64,000 bases of DNA from Chitinophagaceae bacterium (GTDB lineage: Bacteria > Bacteroidota > Bacteroidia > Chitinophagales > Chitinophagaceae): assembly GCA_947504605.1 (NCBI GenBank), contig CANNJE010000003.1:18983-82982 (forward strand), read 5' to 3'. This document shows positions 8,858-18,723 of this stretch, piece by piece. The position numbers were made by a program, and so were the translations under genes. The number at the start of each line of letters is the position of its first letter. The stretch's first letter is position 1. Below the pieces are notes generated by a model. The model had not been told where the DNA came from. It searched no databases and was given only the letters and a program-made list of their open reading frames with translations.

Positions 8858-10807
8858 ATGATTCATTTTGATTTGCCAAAGGACCAATCCTCCATCATCA
8901 AAGTTATAGGTGTGGGCGGCGGAGGAAGCAATGCAGTAAACCACATGTTTGCGCAAAATATAGAAGGCGTAAACTTTATAATATGCAATACAGATGCTCA
9001 GGCAATTGCACAGAGTCGGGTTCCCAATAAGATACAGTTGGGGCCACATCTTACCCAAGGTTTGGGTGCAGGCGCCAATCCTGTAATTGGAAGACAGGCA
9101 ACTGAAGAAAGTCTGGAAGAAATAAAACGTATCCTGGAAGTAAATACCAAAATGGCATTCATTACTGCTGGTATGGGTGGTGGAACGGGAACAGGTGGAG
9201 CTCCTATCCTTGCAAAAATTTGTAAAGACTTAGGGATACTTACTGTGGGTATTGTAACCACACCATTTGCATATGAAGGGAAAAAACGTATTGCACAGGC
9301 CGAAGAAGGTATCATGTTACTGAAAAGTCATGTAGATACATTGCTGGTGATTAGTAATGATAAACTTCGTCACCAGTTTGGTAATTTAAAAATGAAAGAA
9401 GCATTTGCAAAGGCAGATAATGTATTGGCTACAGCAGCAAAATGTATTACGGATGTAATCAACAGTACTGGCCAGATAAATGTCGATTTTGCGGATGTTT
9501 GTACTGTAATGAGTAATGGTGGAGTTGCGATTTTAGGTAGTGCATCTGCTGAAGGTGAAGAAAGGGCACAACATGCAATAGAAAATGCATTAAATTCTCC
9601 ATTGCTGAACGATAATGATATCCGTGGAGCAAAATGGATTCTAATCAATATCAATTCTGCAGAAGGTGAGCATGAGTTTACCATGGATGAAGTTGAAATT
9701 ATTCAGAATTATTTATTGAGTCAGGCAGGTGAGGATACTGATGTTATTTTAGGTTTGGGTTACGACAATACGTTGGGTAGTGAAATAAGTATCACACTTA
9801 TTGCAACAGGTTTTGAGCATAAGGATCCATTCCCTAAACAAAAAAATGACAGCATTCCAACTGATGCTAAATCAGAAAAGATAATGATGGAGCTTGAGAT
9901 GCCAAAGACTGCCCATGTTATTTCTCAGCAGCCAACATTGCAGTTTGACCTGATTGAAGATCAAATAAATGAAGTAAACAATAATATAAAAGCAGCAGTA
10001 GAAGAAGAAGAAGTTGTAATAGCAGAAGAAAGTATCATAGCAGATCCTTTAATGCCAGTGCTGAGCGAGCCGGCAATTATTGAAAATTTGGTAGAAGAAA
10101 TACTTAGTAAAAATACTGTGGAAAATTTGGATGAAGCTCCTGAATATTTTGAAATATCTTCGGCGTCAAGTAAAAGCCCAGTAATAGAGTTTGATCTTAC
10201 CGAAACAACAATCCCAATACCTCTTCAGAAACCTACCAGCAATTTAGAACAACCGGTTAACAGCCAAAATAATTCAAATAATAAAGACGCTAGCAATAAC
10301 GGAATGCCCCTTTCGTCGGGGGGATTCCTGGCAAAGCCAAAGCAGATTTACGCTGAAGCGAAGCCATTCATTCCTAAATCCAATCTAACCGAGGAACCAC
10401 TGCCTTTGCATAAACCGGTGCAGGAAGACGAACCTGTTATTGAAATGCAACTGGTAGTTAAAGATTCCAACAAAGCGGCGGAGGAAGAGCCAATTGTAAA
10501 ACAAACTCAGTCCATCATGATGTCGACTGTTGAGGAGCCTGCGATGCAGGACGAAACAGAAGAATTAAGGCGCCGGGCTACGGAACGAATTGCAAAACTG
10601 CGTAATTTGTCATTCAATATTAACGCAGCCGATCCTAACAATGAGTTTGAAACGGTGCCGGCTTACCTTCGCCGCAATATGGAAATGCACAACCAGATTG
10701 CAGATGTAGAAAGTTTTTACAGCAACTATACTGTAAAATCAGATGATAACAACCAAGCAGAAATTAGCACTATTAACAGCTTCTTAGACGGGAAAAAGCC
10801 CGATTAA
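8858..10807 (+). CDS. ftsZ: Cell division protein FtsZ with long C-terminal linker
   Basis: GVGGGGSNAVNHM, ITAGMGGGTGTGGAPILAKI tubulin/FtsZ signature; 649 aa; VPAYLRRN peptide near the C-terminus. Confidence 0.97.
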   Translation: MIHFDLPKDQSSIIKVIGVGGGGSNAVNHMFAQNIEGVNFIICNTDAQAIAQSRVPNKIQLGPHLTQGLGAGANPVIGRQATEESLEEIKRILEVNTKMAFITAGMGGGTGTGGAPILAKICKDLGILTVGIVTTPFAYEGKKRIAQAEEGIMLLKSHVDTLLVISNDKLRHQFGNLKMKEAFAKADNVLATAAKCITDVINSTGQINVDFADVCTVMSNGGVAILGSASAEGEERAQHAIENALNSPLLNDNDIRGAKWILININSAEGEHEFTMDEVEIIQNYLLSQAGEDTDVILGLGYDNTLGSEISITLIATGFEHKDPFPKQKNDSIPTDAKSEKIMMELEMPKTAHVISQQPTLQFDLIEDQINEVNNNIKAAVEEEEVVIAEESIIADPLMPVLSEPAIIENLVEEILSKNTVENLDEAPEYFEISSASSKSPVIEFDLTETTIPIPLQKPTSNLEQPVNSQNNSNNKDASNNGMPLSSGGFLAKPKQIYAEAKPFIPKSNLTEEPLPLHKPVQEDEPVIEMQLVVKDSNKAAEEEPIVKQTQSIMMSTVEEPAMQDETEELRRRATERIAKLRNLSFNINAADPNNEFETVPAYLRRNMEMHNQIADVESFYSNYTVKSDDNNQAEISTINSFLDGKKPD

Positions 10808-10868
10808 AATATTGGCATGCCAAACGGCAATGCTTCAAAGTTGTGTTTGTAATTACAGTTTGTTTGTG

Positions 10869-10892
10869 GCCCCTTTCTTAACAGAAAGGGGC
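10869..10892 (+). terminator. Intrinsic-terminator-like hairpin after ftsZ
   Basis: Perfect 10-bp arms GCCCCTTTCT-taac-AGAAAGGGGC followed by TTTG; 60 nt after the ftsZ stop. Confidence 0.75.
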
Positions 10893-10975
10893 TTTGTGTT
10901 AAAGTTGGCTAGGTAACTCTAACTAAAGAGGCATATATGATTGCCTTTTATTTTAACATCAGAATTTAATGATCC

Positions 10976-11224
10976 CTACTTACTATGCTTCCTGTTTGTA
11001 ACAATCCTGACTAATGCAATAATTACTAAAATAGAAATTGCTGCACCCGACATCCAAACCCATGTCTCCGAATACCAGATATTGTTTTGTTCATTGGTAT
11101 TTTCGGCTGTACTTGAAATAGGGGCGCTGCTGCTATCCTGCGCTATACTGATTAAGTTTATAAACAGCAACAGCAACAATATTGATAAATTTATTTTCCA
11201 TTCGGGGTTTAATAATTTTTTCAT
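10976..11224 (-). CDS. Small membrane protein with N-terminal signal/TM and C-terminal TM, function unknown
   Basis: MKKLLNPEWKINLSILLLLLFINLISIAQDSS... then WVWMSGAAISILVIIALVRIV-TNRKHSK; coherent topology, unlike the overlapping plus-strand ORF. Confidence 0.6.
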   Translation of the reverse strand: MKKLLNPEWKINLSILLLLLFINLISIAQDSSSAPISSTAENTNEQNNIWYSETWVWMSGAAISILVIIALVRIVTNRKHSK

Positions 11225-11347
11225 GGTGGGTGTTATTTTGATTTAAAATAATTTTAAAATCTTTCTGAGTAAAGCAATTCCTGCTAAAGAATTGATGGAT
11301 ACATTTAACTTTACACAAAACCTCTGTACGAAAGATAAAAAAATTAA

Positions 11348-12145
11348 ATGTACATCTTGACTATTTTTACAGATTATAGTGTTCTGGCCATTATTTCTTT
11401 AATTGTTTTATCCTTTGCCGCTGGATTTGTGGACTCTGTAATTGGTGGTGGTGGTTTAATTCAATTGCCAGCACTACTCATCAATTTTCCTAATTCACCC
11501 TTGCCGGTGCTGTTTGGCACAACAAAAATTGCTTCTTTGGCAGGAACCAGTATGGCAGCTTTCCAATATTCAAGAAGAATAAAATTTAATTATAAACTTT
11601 TGTTGGTTATTGGAGCCTGTGCAGGAGCAGCATCTTTTGCAGGGGCAAGAGTAGTGAGCCATATTAATGTAAATGCTTTAAAACCTGTTATCTTAATTAT
11701 TCTCATTTTAATAGCAGTCTATACATTTCTTAAAAAAGACCTTGGCTCTGTAAAAACAAAACATATTTCATTTCGACAACAGTTAATATGGGGCTCACTT
11801 ATGGGACTCGTAGTTGGCTTTTATGATGGTTTTTTCGGCCCAGGAACCGGTAGTTTTTTTGTATTAGGTTTTGTAATGCTTCTTGGTTTTGAATTTGTAG
11901 AAGCATCGGCTTATTCAAAAGTTATTAACTGTATGACCAATATTGCAGCTTTGGTTGTTTTTATCAGTCATGGAAAATACTTACTAGAACTAGCCATACT
12001 AATGGGGCTGTGCAATATTGCCGGAAACTTAATTGGTTCAAGGCTAGCGCTAAAAAAAGGTAACAGTTTTGTGAGGGTCTTTTTTCTAATCATTGTGATG
12101 CTTATGATTTTGAGGTATGCCTATGATATTTACGCCGGGCAATAA
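11348..12145 (+). CDS. Sulfite exporter TauE/SafE (TSUP) family permease
   Basis: GFVDSVIGGGGLIQLPALL, GFYDGFFGPGTGSF repeats typical of TSUP/DUF81. Confidence 0.9.
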   Translation: MYILTIFTDYSVLAIISLIVLSFAAGFVDSVIGGGGLIQLPALLINFPNSPLPVLFGTTKIASLAGTSMAAFQYSRRIKFNYKLLLVIGACAGAASFAGARVVSHINVNALKPVILIILILIAVYTFLKKDLGSVKTKHISFRQQLIWGSLMGLVVGFYDGFFGPGTGSFFVLGFVMLLGFEFVEASAYSKVINCMTNIAALVVFISHGKYLLELAILMGLCNIAGNLIGSRLALKKGNSFVRVFFLIIVMLMILRYAYDIYAGQ

Positions 12146-12266
12146 TTGTAAATACTATATAAAGTTGTATGTATTAACAGTTAAACAATTTAGTGCCTTG
12201 CAGAATTTATGCTTTGCCATTAAACCTTATCTTTATTTAGAGGTCTGAAGCCAAAACCAACAATAC

Positions 12267-13460
12267 ATGCATAACAAATCAAAAGTTATAGTAGGGTTAC
12301 TTTTTTCGGTATTATTCTTTCAATATTGTTCTAAGAGCGATTCTGCAATTCAGCCTGTTAAACTGTATGCGGCTATAAAAGCGGCTTTCGGAACCAATAT
12401 CGATCCTGATAATTTGGCCAATTATAGCAACCAGAATATACCAACCTATATAACAAAAGATAATACCGGAACTAATATTATAACCAATAGTAAAGCCACA
12501 CTGGGCAGGGTACTTTTTTATGATAAAAATTTAAGCATCGACAATACAGTGGCCTGTGCTAGTTGTCATAAACAACAATTTGCATTTAGCGATACAGCAC
12601 TTGCTAGTAAAGGAGTTAGCGGAGGAATTACCGGCCGGCATTCAATGAGATTAATTAATGCAAGGTTTGCAGCAGAAACCAATTTTTTCTGGGATGAGAG
12701 AGTTGCTTCATTGGAAGAACAGACTACGAAACCCATTCAGGATCATGCCGAAATGGGATTTAGCGGCTTAAGTGGAAGGCCTAACCTTGAGTCACTAATT
12801 ACCAAGTTAAAAGCAATTGAGTACTATAAAGAATTATTTAAGTTTGTTTACGGCGATGTGAATATTACTGAAGCACGGATGCAGGAATGTATGGCTCAGT
12901 TTATCAGAAGTATTCAGTCTTTTGATGCTAAATATGATGCAGGTCGATTACTCGTAAACAACGATGGGCAAAATTTCCCCAATTTTACTGCACAGGAAAA
13001 TACCGGAAAAGATTTATTTCTTTCGCCTGCAGTTTTTGATGCTACCGGCAACAGGATTAGCGGAGGTTTAGGATGCGGCGCCTGTCATAAAGCACCCGAG
13101 TTTGACATTGATCCCAATACCCGAAATAATGGAATCATTGGTGTTTTAAATGGTACGGGAATCGATATCACTAACACCCGCTCTGCCAGTTTAAGAGACT
13201 TGGCCAATGCTAATGGTACTCCAAATTCGCCGATGATGCACACCGGAGCATTGGCAACTTTGCAAACAGTTATAGGACACTATGGCACTATTAATATTGC
13301 CCCAGGCAATACCAGACTAGATCCAAGATTAAGGCCAAATGGATTTGGGCAGCAATTACATTTAAACGCTACCGAAGTAAACGCTGTGATTGCTTTTTTG
13401 AAAACACTTACAGGCACTAATGTGTACTCAAATGTGAAATGGGGTAATCCGTTTTTATAA
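12267..13460 (+). CDS. Di-heme cytochrome c peroxidase (CcpA/MauG family)
   Basis: Two CxxCH motifs (CASCHKQQFAFSD, CGACHKAPEFD); lipoprotein-like N-terminus (LFFQYCSKSD). Confidence 0.92.
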   Translation: MHNKSKVIVGLLFSVLFFQYCSKSDSAIQPVKLYAAIKAAFGTNIDPDNLANYSNQNIPTYITKDNTGTNIITNSKATLGRVLFYDKNLSIDNTVACASCHKQQFAFSDTALASKGVSGGITGRHSMRLINARFAAETNFFWDERVASLEEQTTKPIQDHAEMGFSGLSGRPNLESLITKLKAIEYYKELFKFVYGDVNITEARMQECMAQFIRSIQSFDAKYDAGRLLVNNDGQNFPNFTAQENTGKDLFLSPAVFDATGNRISGGLGCGACHKAPEFDIDPNTRNNGIIGVLNGTGIDITNTRSASLRDLANANGTPNSPMMHTGALATLQTVIGHYGTINIAPGNTRLDPRLRPNGFGQQLHLNATEVNAVIAFLKTLTGTNVYSNVKWGNPFL

Positions 13461-13537
13461 AAACAGAAATGTTTAATCATAAAATTAATTGTAACAATTC
13501 TTAGTTACAAAATTCAGATAATAATTACAAAATTTGG

Positions 13538-13575
13538 AGAGGTTAGATTTTACTAGCAGGTAATATCTAACCTCT
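13538..13575 (+). terminator. Hairpin terminator after the di-heme peroxidase gene
   Basis: GAGGTTAGAT...ATCTAACCTC arms followed by TTTTGTTT. Confidence 0.75.
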
Positions 13576-13712
13576 TTTGTTTAATAGAATATTTTACTAA
13601 ATCCAATTAGGTTTCATAAAAGCAATGGGGTACCTTGGCAACGTGCAAACGAAAATATGTAGCAAAATTTGAAACAATTCATTAGCTTGATATGACTCAA
13701 TTCTATTGAATT

Positions 13713-14285
13713 TTGAATAATATAATTATGACAACAAATATTTTTATTGATAGCTCCAAAAGAAAATTAAACAGTAAAGCGCTAAAATTTATATCAACTT
13801 TATTAAATACGGTAAATAGAAGCCTGTTTCTTTTTTTTATAATGAGTATGATGCTAATTTTTTCATCCTGTAAAACAACTCAACTTATGCCATCAACAAC
13901 TGTTCATGCATTTCGATTAAAACCTGGCCAGGATCTTAAACAGGAGATTCAAAAACTTGTAAATGAAAAACAGATTAAAGCAGGATGGATTAGTACGTGT
14001 GCAGGAAGCCTTACTGATTACAATATTCGTTTTGCCAACCAACCAGATAATAGCAGTGGGATTGGTCATTTTGAGATCGTAAGTTTAACAGGCACAGTTT
14101 CTATAAATGGGAGCCATATTCATATCAGCATTAGCGATAGTACAGGCAAAACCATTGGCGGACATTTATCAGAAGGAAATAAAATTTACACTACAGCCGA
14201 AATTGTAATACTTAGCAGCAACGACATTGAATTTAAAAGAGAAAAAGATGGAACCACTGCATGGGAAGAATTGCAGATCAGATGA
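13713..14285 (+). CDS. PPC/DUF296 domain-containing lipoprotein-like protein
   Basis: HAFRLKPGQDLKQEIQKLV...GWISTCAGSLTDYNIRFAN...GHFEIVSLTGTVS...HIHISISDSTGKTIGGHL matches the PPC domain pattern; upstream lipobox-like FSSC. TTG start as in the ORF track; ATG at 13728 is possible. Confidence 0.75.
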   Translation: MNNIIMTTNIFIDSSKRKLNSKALKFISTLLNTVNRSLFLFFIMSMMLIFSSCKTTQLMPSTTVHAFRLKPGQDLKQEIQKLVNEKQIKAGWISTCAGSLTDYNIRFANQPDNSSGIGHFEIVSLTGTVSINGSHIHISISDSTGKTIGGHLSEGNKIYTTAEIVILSSNDIEFKREKDGTTAWEELQIR

Positions 14286-14324
14286 TTGGCGAAACATCTT
14301 TATTAGAAAAGTATAAAATTATTT

Positions 14325-15260
14325 ATGATGATAGGGTTAAAAAATATATTTCTGTTTTTTATATCTTGTTCGTTTACCATTCAGATGGAAGCACAAATTC
14401 CCAAAGTGTCGAATGGTAAGATTCAGCGATTCGAAAATTTTTCTTCTAAATATATAGTGCCCCGAAATATAGATGTGTGGTTACCTGAGGATTATTCTCC
14501 GTCAAAAAAATATGCTGTTCTTTATATGCACGATGGAGGGTCTTTGTATGACAGTACTATTATGTGGAACCGACAGGAGTGGGGTGTTGATGAAACAATG
14601 GGTAAACTGATATCTGAAAATAAGATAAGGGAATGTATAGTGGTGGGTATTTGGAATGCAGCTGCTCTTCGTCATTTGGAATATTTTCCACAAAGACCGT
14701 TTGAATCTTTAGCTACCGTACAACAGGATTCCATATTTAAAGCCAATAGAAAAAATGGCGAATCCATTTTTAAAACCGATACCCTAAAGTCTGACAATTA
14801 TCTAAAATTTCTGGTAAAAGAATTAAAGCCGTTTATAGATAGCAGTTTTTCAACTTTGAAAGATCAATCAAATACTTTTGTAGCAGGTTCCAGTATGGGA
14901 GGATTAATATCTTTATATGCCATTTGTGAGTATCCGGATGTTTTTGGCGGAGCCGCCTGTCTATCTACTCATTGGCCCGGAATTTTTACGGTAGAAAATA
15001 ATCCTATACCTGCTGCTTTTATGAATTACATCGGAAAGCACCTACCATCACCAAATACGCATCGTATTTATTTTGATTATGGTAGTGCTACATTAGATTC
15101 AATGTATAAGCCATTTCAGCAGATGGCAGATAGTATTTTGAAACAAAAAGGGTTTGGTCCCAAAAATTGGGTTACCAAAGAATTTCCTGGTGCAGACCAT
15201 TCAGAAAAAGCATGGAGCCGCCGATTTTATTTACCAGTTTTGTTTTTGTTGAGACATTAA
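14325..15260 (+). CDS. Secreted esterase-like alpha/beta hydrolase (enterochelin esterase / PF00756-like)
   Basis: YAVLYMHDGGSLYDS, nucleophile elbow GSSMGGLISLYA, GADHSEKAWSRRF. Confidence 0.82.
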   Translation: MMIGLKNIFLFFISCSFTIQMEAQIPKVSNGKIQRFENFSSKYIVPRNIDVWLPEDYSPSKKYAVLYMHDGGSLYDSTIMWNRQEWGVDETMGKLISENKIRECIVVGIWNAAALRHLEYFPQRPFESLATVQQDSIFKANRKNGESIFKTDTLKSDNYLKFLVKELKPFIDSSFSTLKDQSNTFVAGSSMGGLISLYAICEYPDVFGGAACLSTHWPGIFTVENNPIPAAFMNYIGKHLPSPNTHRIYFDYGSATLDSMYKPFQQMADSILKQKGFGPKNWVTKEFPGADHSEKAWSRRFYLPVLFLLRH

Positions 15261-15312
15261 TTTTCTTTTTTGGCGAGTAAAGATGGTTTTCTGCAATCTT
15301 ATGATTAAAACT

Positions 15313-15345
15313 TTTGTTTTTATATTAGATTTCAATCTACATTTG
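15313..15345 (+). promoter_or_regulatory. Bacteroidetes-type promoter candidate for kup
   Basis: TTTG (15313-15316), 21-nt spacer, TACATTTG (15338-15345); matches the TTTG / TAnnTTTG consensus, 46 nt before the start codon. Confidence 0.55.
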
Positions 15346-15390
15346 TGAGGCCTTTTTCAATTTTTAAGGCGTTACAGAAAACTCATCTTA

Positions 15391-17418
15391 GTGGCAAAAC
15401 ACATCAACAAAGTTTCGGCAGCAGGTTTATTGATCGCCCTCGGCATTATTTACGGAGACATAGGTACCTCACCGCTTTACGTTTTTAGCGCAATTATTAA
15501 CGGTAAACCCATTGAAGATTTATTAATTATTGGAGGGTTGTCTTGTATCATATGGACGCTAACCTTGCAAACAACACTGAAGTATGTAATTCTAACTCTT
15601 AAGGCAGACAACAAGGGAGAAGGTGGAATTTTTTCTCTTTATACTTTGGTTAGAAGACAAAAAAAATGGTTGGTAATCCCAGCAATGTTGGGGGGCGCAG
15701 CACTACTGGCAGATGGTATGATTACTCCACCAATCTCAATTACATCTGCTATTGAAGGGTTGCATAATATTCCTGTGTTTGCAGATATTACACAAAACAC
15801 TATTATTATTATTGTGTTATGCATATTGGCACTCTTGTTTTTTATGCAACAGTTTGGGACAAACTCTATTGGAAAAATGTTTGGACCTGTAATGTGTGTT
15901 TGGTTTGTAATGTTGGCCGTGTTAGGAATTACACATATGTCTGCAGATTGGAGTGTACTAAAAGCGTTTAATCCTTATTATGCTTTTAAGTTGCTTGCAT
16001 TCTATCCTGAAGGGTTCTGGATATTGGGAGCAGTATTTTTATGTACCACAGGAGCAGAAGCATTGTATAGTGATTTGGGGCACTGCGGGCGTGGAAATAT
16101 CAGAATATCATGGATTGCTGTAAAAAGTTGCCTAATTCTTAATTACCTAGGGCAGGGTGCCTATCTTTTAAATCATAAAGGTATTATTTATGCCAATGCT
16201 GATCTTTTAAAGAACACGACTTTTATGGCAAAGTTTCCTGGGGCAGTAGAAATGCAAAACCCTTTTTATGGTATTATGCCGCAATGGTTTTTAATGTCAG
16301 GAATTATCATCGCTACTGTCGCAGCTATTATTGCCAGTCAGGCATTAATTAGCGGTTCCTTCACTTTGATAAGTGAAGCTATTCGTTTGAATTTATGGCC
16401 AAAAATGAGGATTAAATTTCCAAGTGAGGCAAAAGGCCAAATTTTTATTCCAGGCATTAATTTTTTATTGTTTTTTGGATGCTGTGGTATTGTATTGTAT
16501 TTCCGTTCATCCGGTGCAATGGAAGCTGCATACGGGCTTGCGATTACACTTTGTATGTTGGCTACAACTATTTTGTTTTCCAATTATATGGTATCAAGGA
16601 GAATTAGGCCCGTGTTTATATGGCTCTTCCTTTTTGTATATATAGGCATTGAGATCAGTTTTTTATTAGCCAATCTTGATAAATTTCCTCACGGTGGTTT
16701 TGTTACCCTTGTTGTAGGGGGCGGTCTCTTCACAATAATGTATGTATGGTTTAGAGCAAGAAAAATTAAGAATCGTTATGTTGAATTTGTTCGCATTGAG
16801 GAGTATGTTCCCAAAATGGAAGAACTAAGTAATGATGCATCAGTACCTAAATATGCAACTCACTTGGTTTATCTAACAAGTGCAAATAATCACAAAGAGA
16901 TTGAGCATAAAATTATGTACAGCATACTTAGTGGTATGCCTAAACGTGCAGATATTTACTGGTTTGTTCACGTAGATACATTAGATGATCCTTATACCTG
17001 TGAATATACTGTTGAGCATATTATACCAAATGATATTATCAGGGTAGAATTCAGGCTTGGTTTCCGAATGCAACCAAGATTAAACATGATGTTCAAAAAA
17101 GTAGTGGAAGATCTTGTGGCTAACAGGGAAGTAAATATTATGAGTCGCTATGAAAGTCAGCAGCGGAATAATATGGTAGGTGATTTTAAATTTATTGTGA
17201 TGGAAAAATTCCTTAGTCAGGATAATGAGCTGCCTTTCTTCGAAGAAATAATTATGAAACTTTATTTCTTTGTTAAAGAAATGGGCGTAAGCGAAGAGCG
17301 GAGTTTTGGACTAGAGCAAAGTAATGTATCTGTAGAAAAATTCCCATTGGTTGTAGCCCCTGTAAGTACATTAAAACTCAACAGGATCTATGCTAATGAG
17401 GAGGAAGATCAGGAATAA
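15391..17418 (+). CDS. kup: Low-affinity K+ uptake protein Kup/HAK family (GTG start)
   Basis: GIIYGDIGTSPLYVFSAI, KADNKGEGGIFSLYTLVRR, GAEALYSDLGHCGRGNIRISWI. Confidence 0.96.
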   Translation: MAKHINKVSAAGLLIALGIIYGDIGTSPLYVFSAIINGKPIEDLLIIGGLSCIIWTLTLQTTLKYVILTLKADNKGEGGIFSLYTLVRRQKKWLVIPAMLGGAALLADGMITPPISITSAIEGLHNIPVFADITQNTIIIIVLCILALLFFMQQFGTNSIGKMFGPVMCVWFVMLAVLGITHMSADWSVLKAFNPYYAFKLLAFYPEGFWILGAVFLCTTGAEALYSDLGHCGRGNIRISWIAVKSCLILNYLGQGAYLLNHKGIIYANADLLKNTTFMAKFPGAVEMQNPFYGIMPQWFLMSGIIIATVAAIIASQALISGSFTLISEAIRLNLWPKMRIKFPSEAKGQIFIPGINFLLFFGCCGIVLYFRSSGAMEAAYGLAITLCMLATTILFSNYMVSRRIRPVFIWLFLFVYIGIEISFLLANLDKFPHGGFVTLVVGGGLFTIMYVWFRARKIKNRYVEFVRIEEYVPKMEELSNDASVPKYATHLVYLTSANNHKEIEHKIMYSILSGMPKRADIYWFVHVDTLDDPYTCEYTVEHIIPNDIIRVEFRLGFRMQPRLNMMFKKVVEDLVANREVNIMSRYESQQRNNMVGDFKFIVMEKFLSQDNELPFFEEIIMKLYFFVKEMGVSEERSFGLEQSNVSVEKFPLVVAPVSTLKLNRIYANEEEDQE

Positions 17419-17484
17419 GAAATAGATAGATTTTTAGTTTATAAATTTACTTTCTGTTATCATATTTTTTAAAGAATTGAATCA

Positions 17485-17784
17485 ATGGAGTCAATTGATG
17501 CGAAGGCGCTACATCAAAAAATTACGGACAAAGAAGATATTTTATTGATAGATGTAAGAGAGCCTTGGGAACATGAAAATTTTAATATCGGAGGATTGTT
17601 AATTCCGATGCCTAATATTTTTAAACAACTTGAAAAAATTCCCAAAAACAAACTAGTAATATTTTATTGCCAAAAGGGTATTCGTAGTGGTTTGGTTATT
17701 CAGCGGTTGGAACAAAAATTCCATTATCAAAATATTATGAACCTAAGTGGAGGTATGGATGAGTGGAAAAAAATAATTAAGTAA
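17485..17784 (+). CDS. Single-domain rhodanese-like protein
   Basis: LLIDVREPWEHENFNIGG...IPMPN...FYCQKGIRSGLVIQRL...LSGGMDEWK; Cys active loop present. Confidence 0.9.
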   Translation: MESIDAKALHQKITDKEDILLIDVREPWEHENFNIGGLLIPMPNIFKQLEKIPKNKLVIFYCQKGIRSGLVIQRLEQKFHYQNIMNLSGGMDEWKKIIK

Positions 17785-17876
17785 GCTATTTTTTATATTA
17801 AGTATTCTTTTTTATTGGATACTGCTTTTCTGCGATTATTTTAAAATGTTTATCTTGAAAGAATATTTTAAAACGA

Positions 17877-18665
17877 TTGAATACTACACTACTTTATATT
17901 ATCATTGGTTATGCAGTTCTTATTGCAATTGTATACTTTGTTCAGGAGCGTTTTATTTTTAAGCCCGAAAAGTTAAACGCTAATTTTCAATACAAATACG
18001 ACGTTCCATTTAAAGAACTATTTTTTGATGTAGCACCAGGAGTAAGCATTAATGGGCTACATTTTACTGTGGATAAACCCCTTGGGTTAATCTTGTATTT
18101 TCATGGCAATAGCCGCAGTATAAAGGGATGGGCAAAATACGCAAAAGATTTTTTTAGGTATCAATATGATGTAGTACTGGTAGATTATAGAGGCTTTGGA
18201 AAAAGCACCGGTAAACGCAGCGAACATGAGATGCTCAATGACATGCAATTTGTGTATGATACCCTTGCCGTTCAATATACAGAGCATCACATAATTGTTT
18301 ATGGCAGAAGTCTTGGAAGCGGTTTTGCTGCAAAAATAGCCAGCGACAATAAACCAAGGTACCTTATTTTGGATGCGCCTTATTTTAGTTTTACAAAAGC
18401 CATCGAACGGTTTTTGCCAATCCTGCCAATCCGGTTTTTATTACGCTTTCACTTGCGAACTGACAAATGGATCAAACATGTAAATTGCCATACTTATATA
18501 CTTCATGGTACTAAAGACTGGCTCATACCTATTAGTAACAGTGAAAAATTACAGTCATTAAGTCCCAGAAAAATTACCCTGATAAGAATACATGGGGGCG
18601 GACATAATAACCTGCCTACTTTTAACGAGTATCATAATTTTATCAGGGATATTCTGCAGTATTAA
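17877..18665 (+). CDS. Membrane-anchored alpha/beta hydrolase (TTG start)
   Basis: N-terminal TM, YFHGNSRSIKGW, VDYRGFGKSTG, YGRSLGSGFAAKIAS, LHGTKDWLIP. Confidence 0.85.
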   Translation: MNTTLLYIIIGYAVLIAIVYFVQERFIFKPEKLNANFQYKYDVPFKELFFDVAPGVSINGLHFTVDKPLGLILYFHGNSRSIKGWAKYAKDFFRYQYDVVLVDYRGFGKSTGKRSEHEMLNDMQFVYDTLAVQYTEHHIIVYGRSLGSGFAAKIASDNKPRYLILDAPYFSFTKAIERFLPILPIRFLLRFHLRTDKWIKHVNCHTYILHGTKDWLIPISNSEKLQSLSPRKITLIRIHGGGHNNLPTFNEYHNFIRDILQY

Positions 18666-18723
18666 TTTGTTCTGAATAAATCAAAACGAGCTTCTTAAAA
18701 AACTCATTTTATAAAAACTTACC

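Noticed and set aside
10941-11246. Plus-strand 101-aa ORF overlapping the small minus-strand gene
   Set aside because: The minus-strand frame gives a signal peptide, second TM and basic tail; the plus frame is its hydrophobic mirror image.
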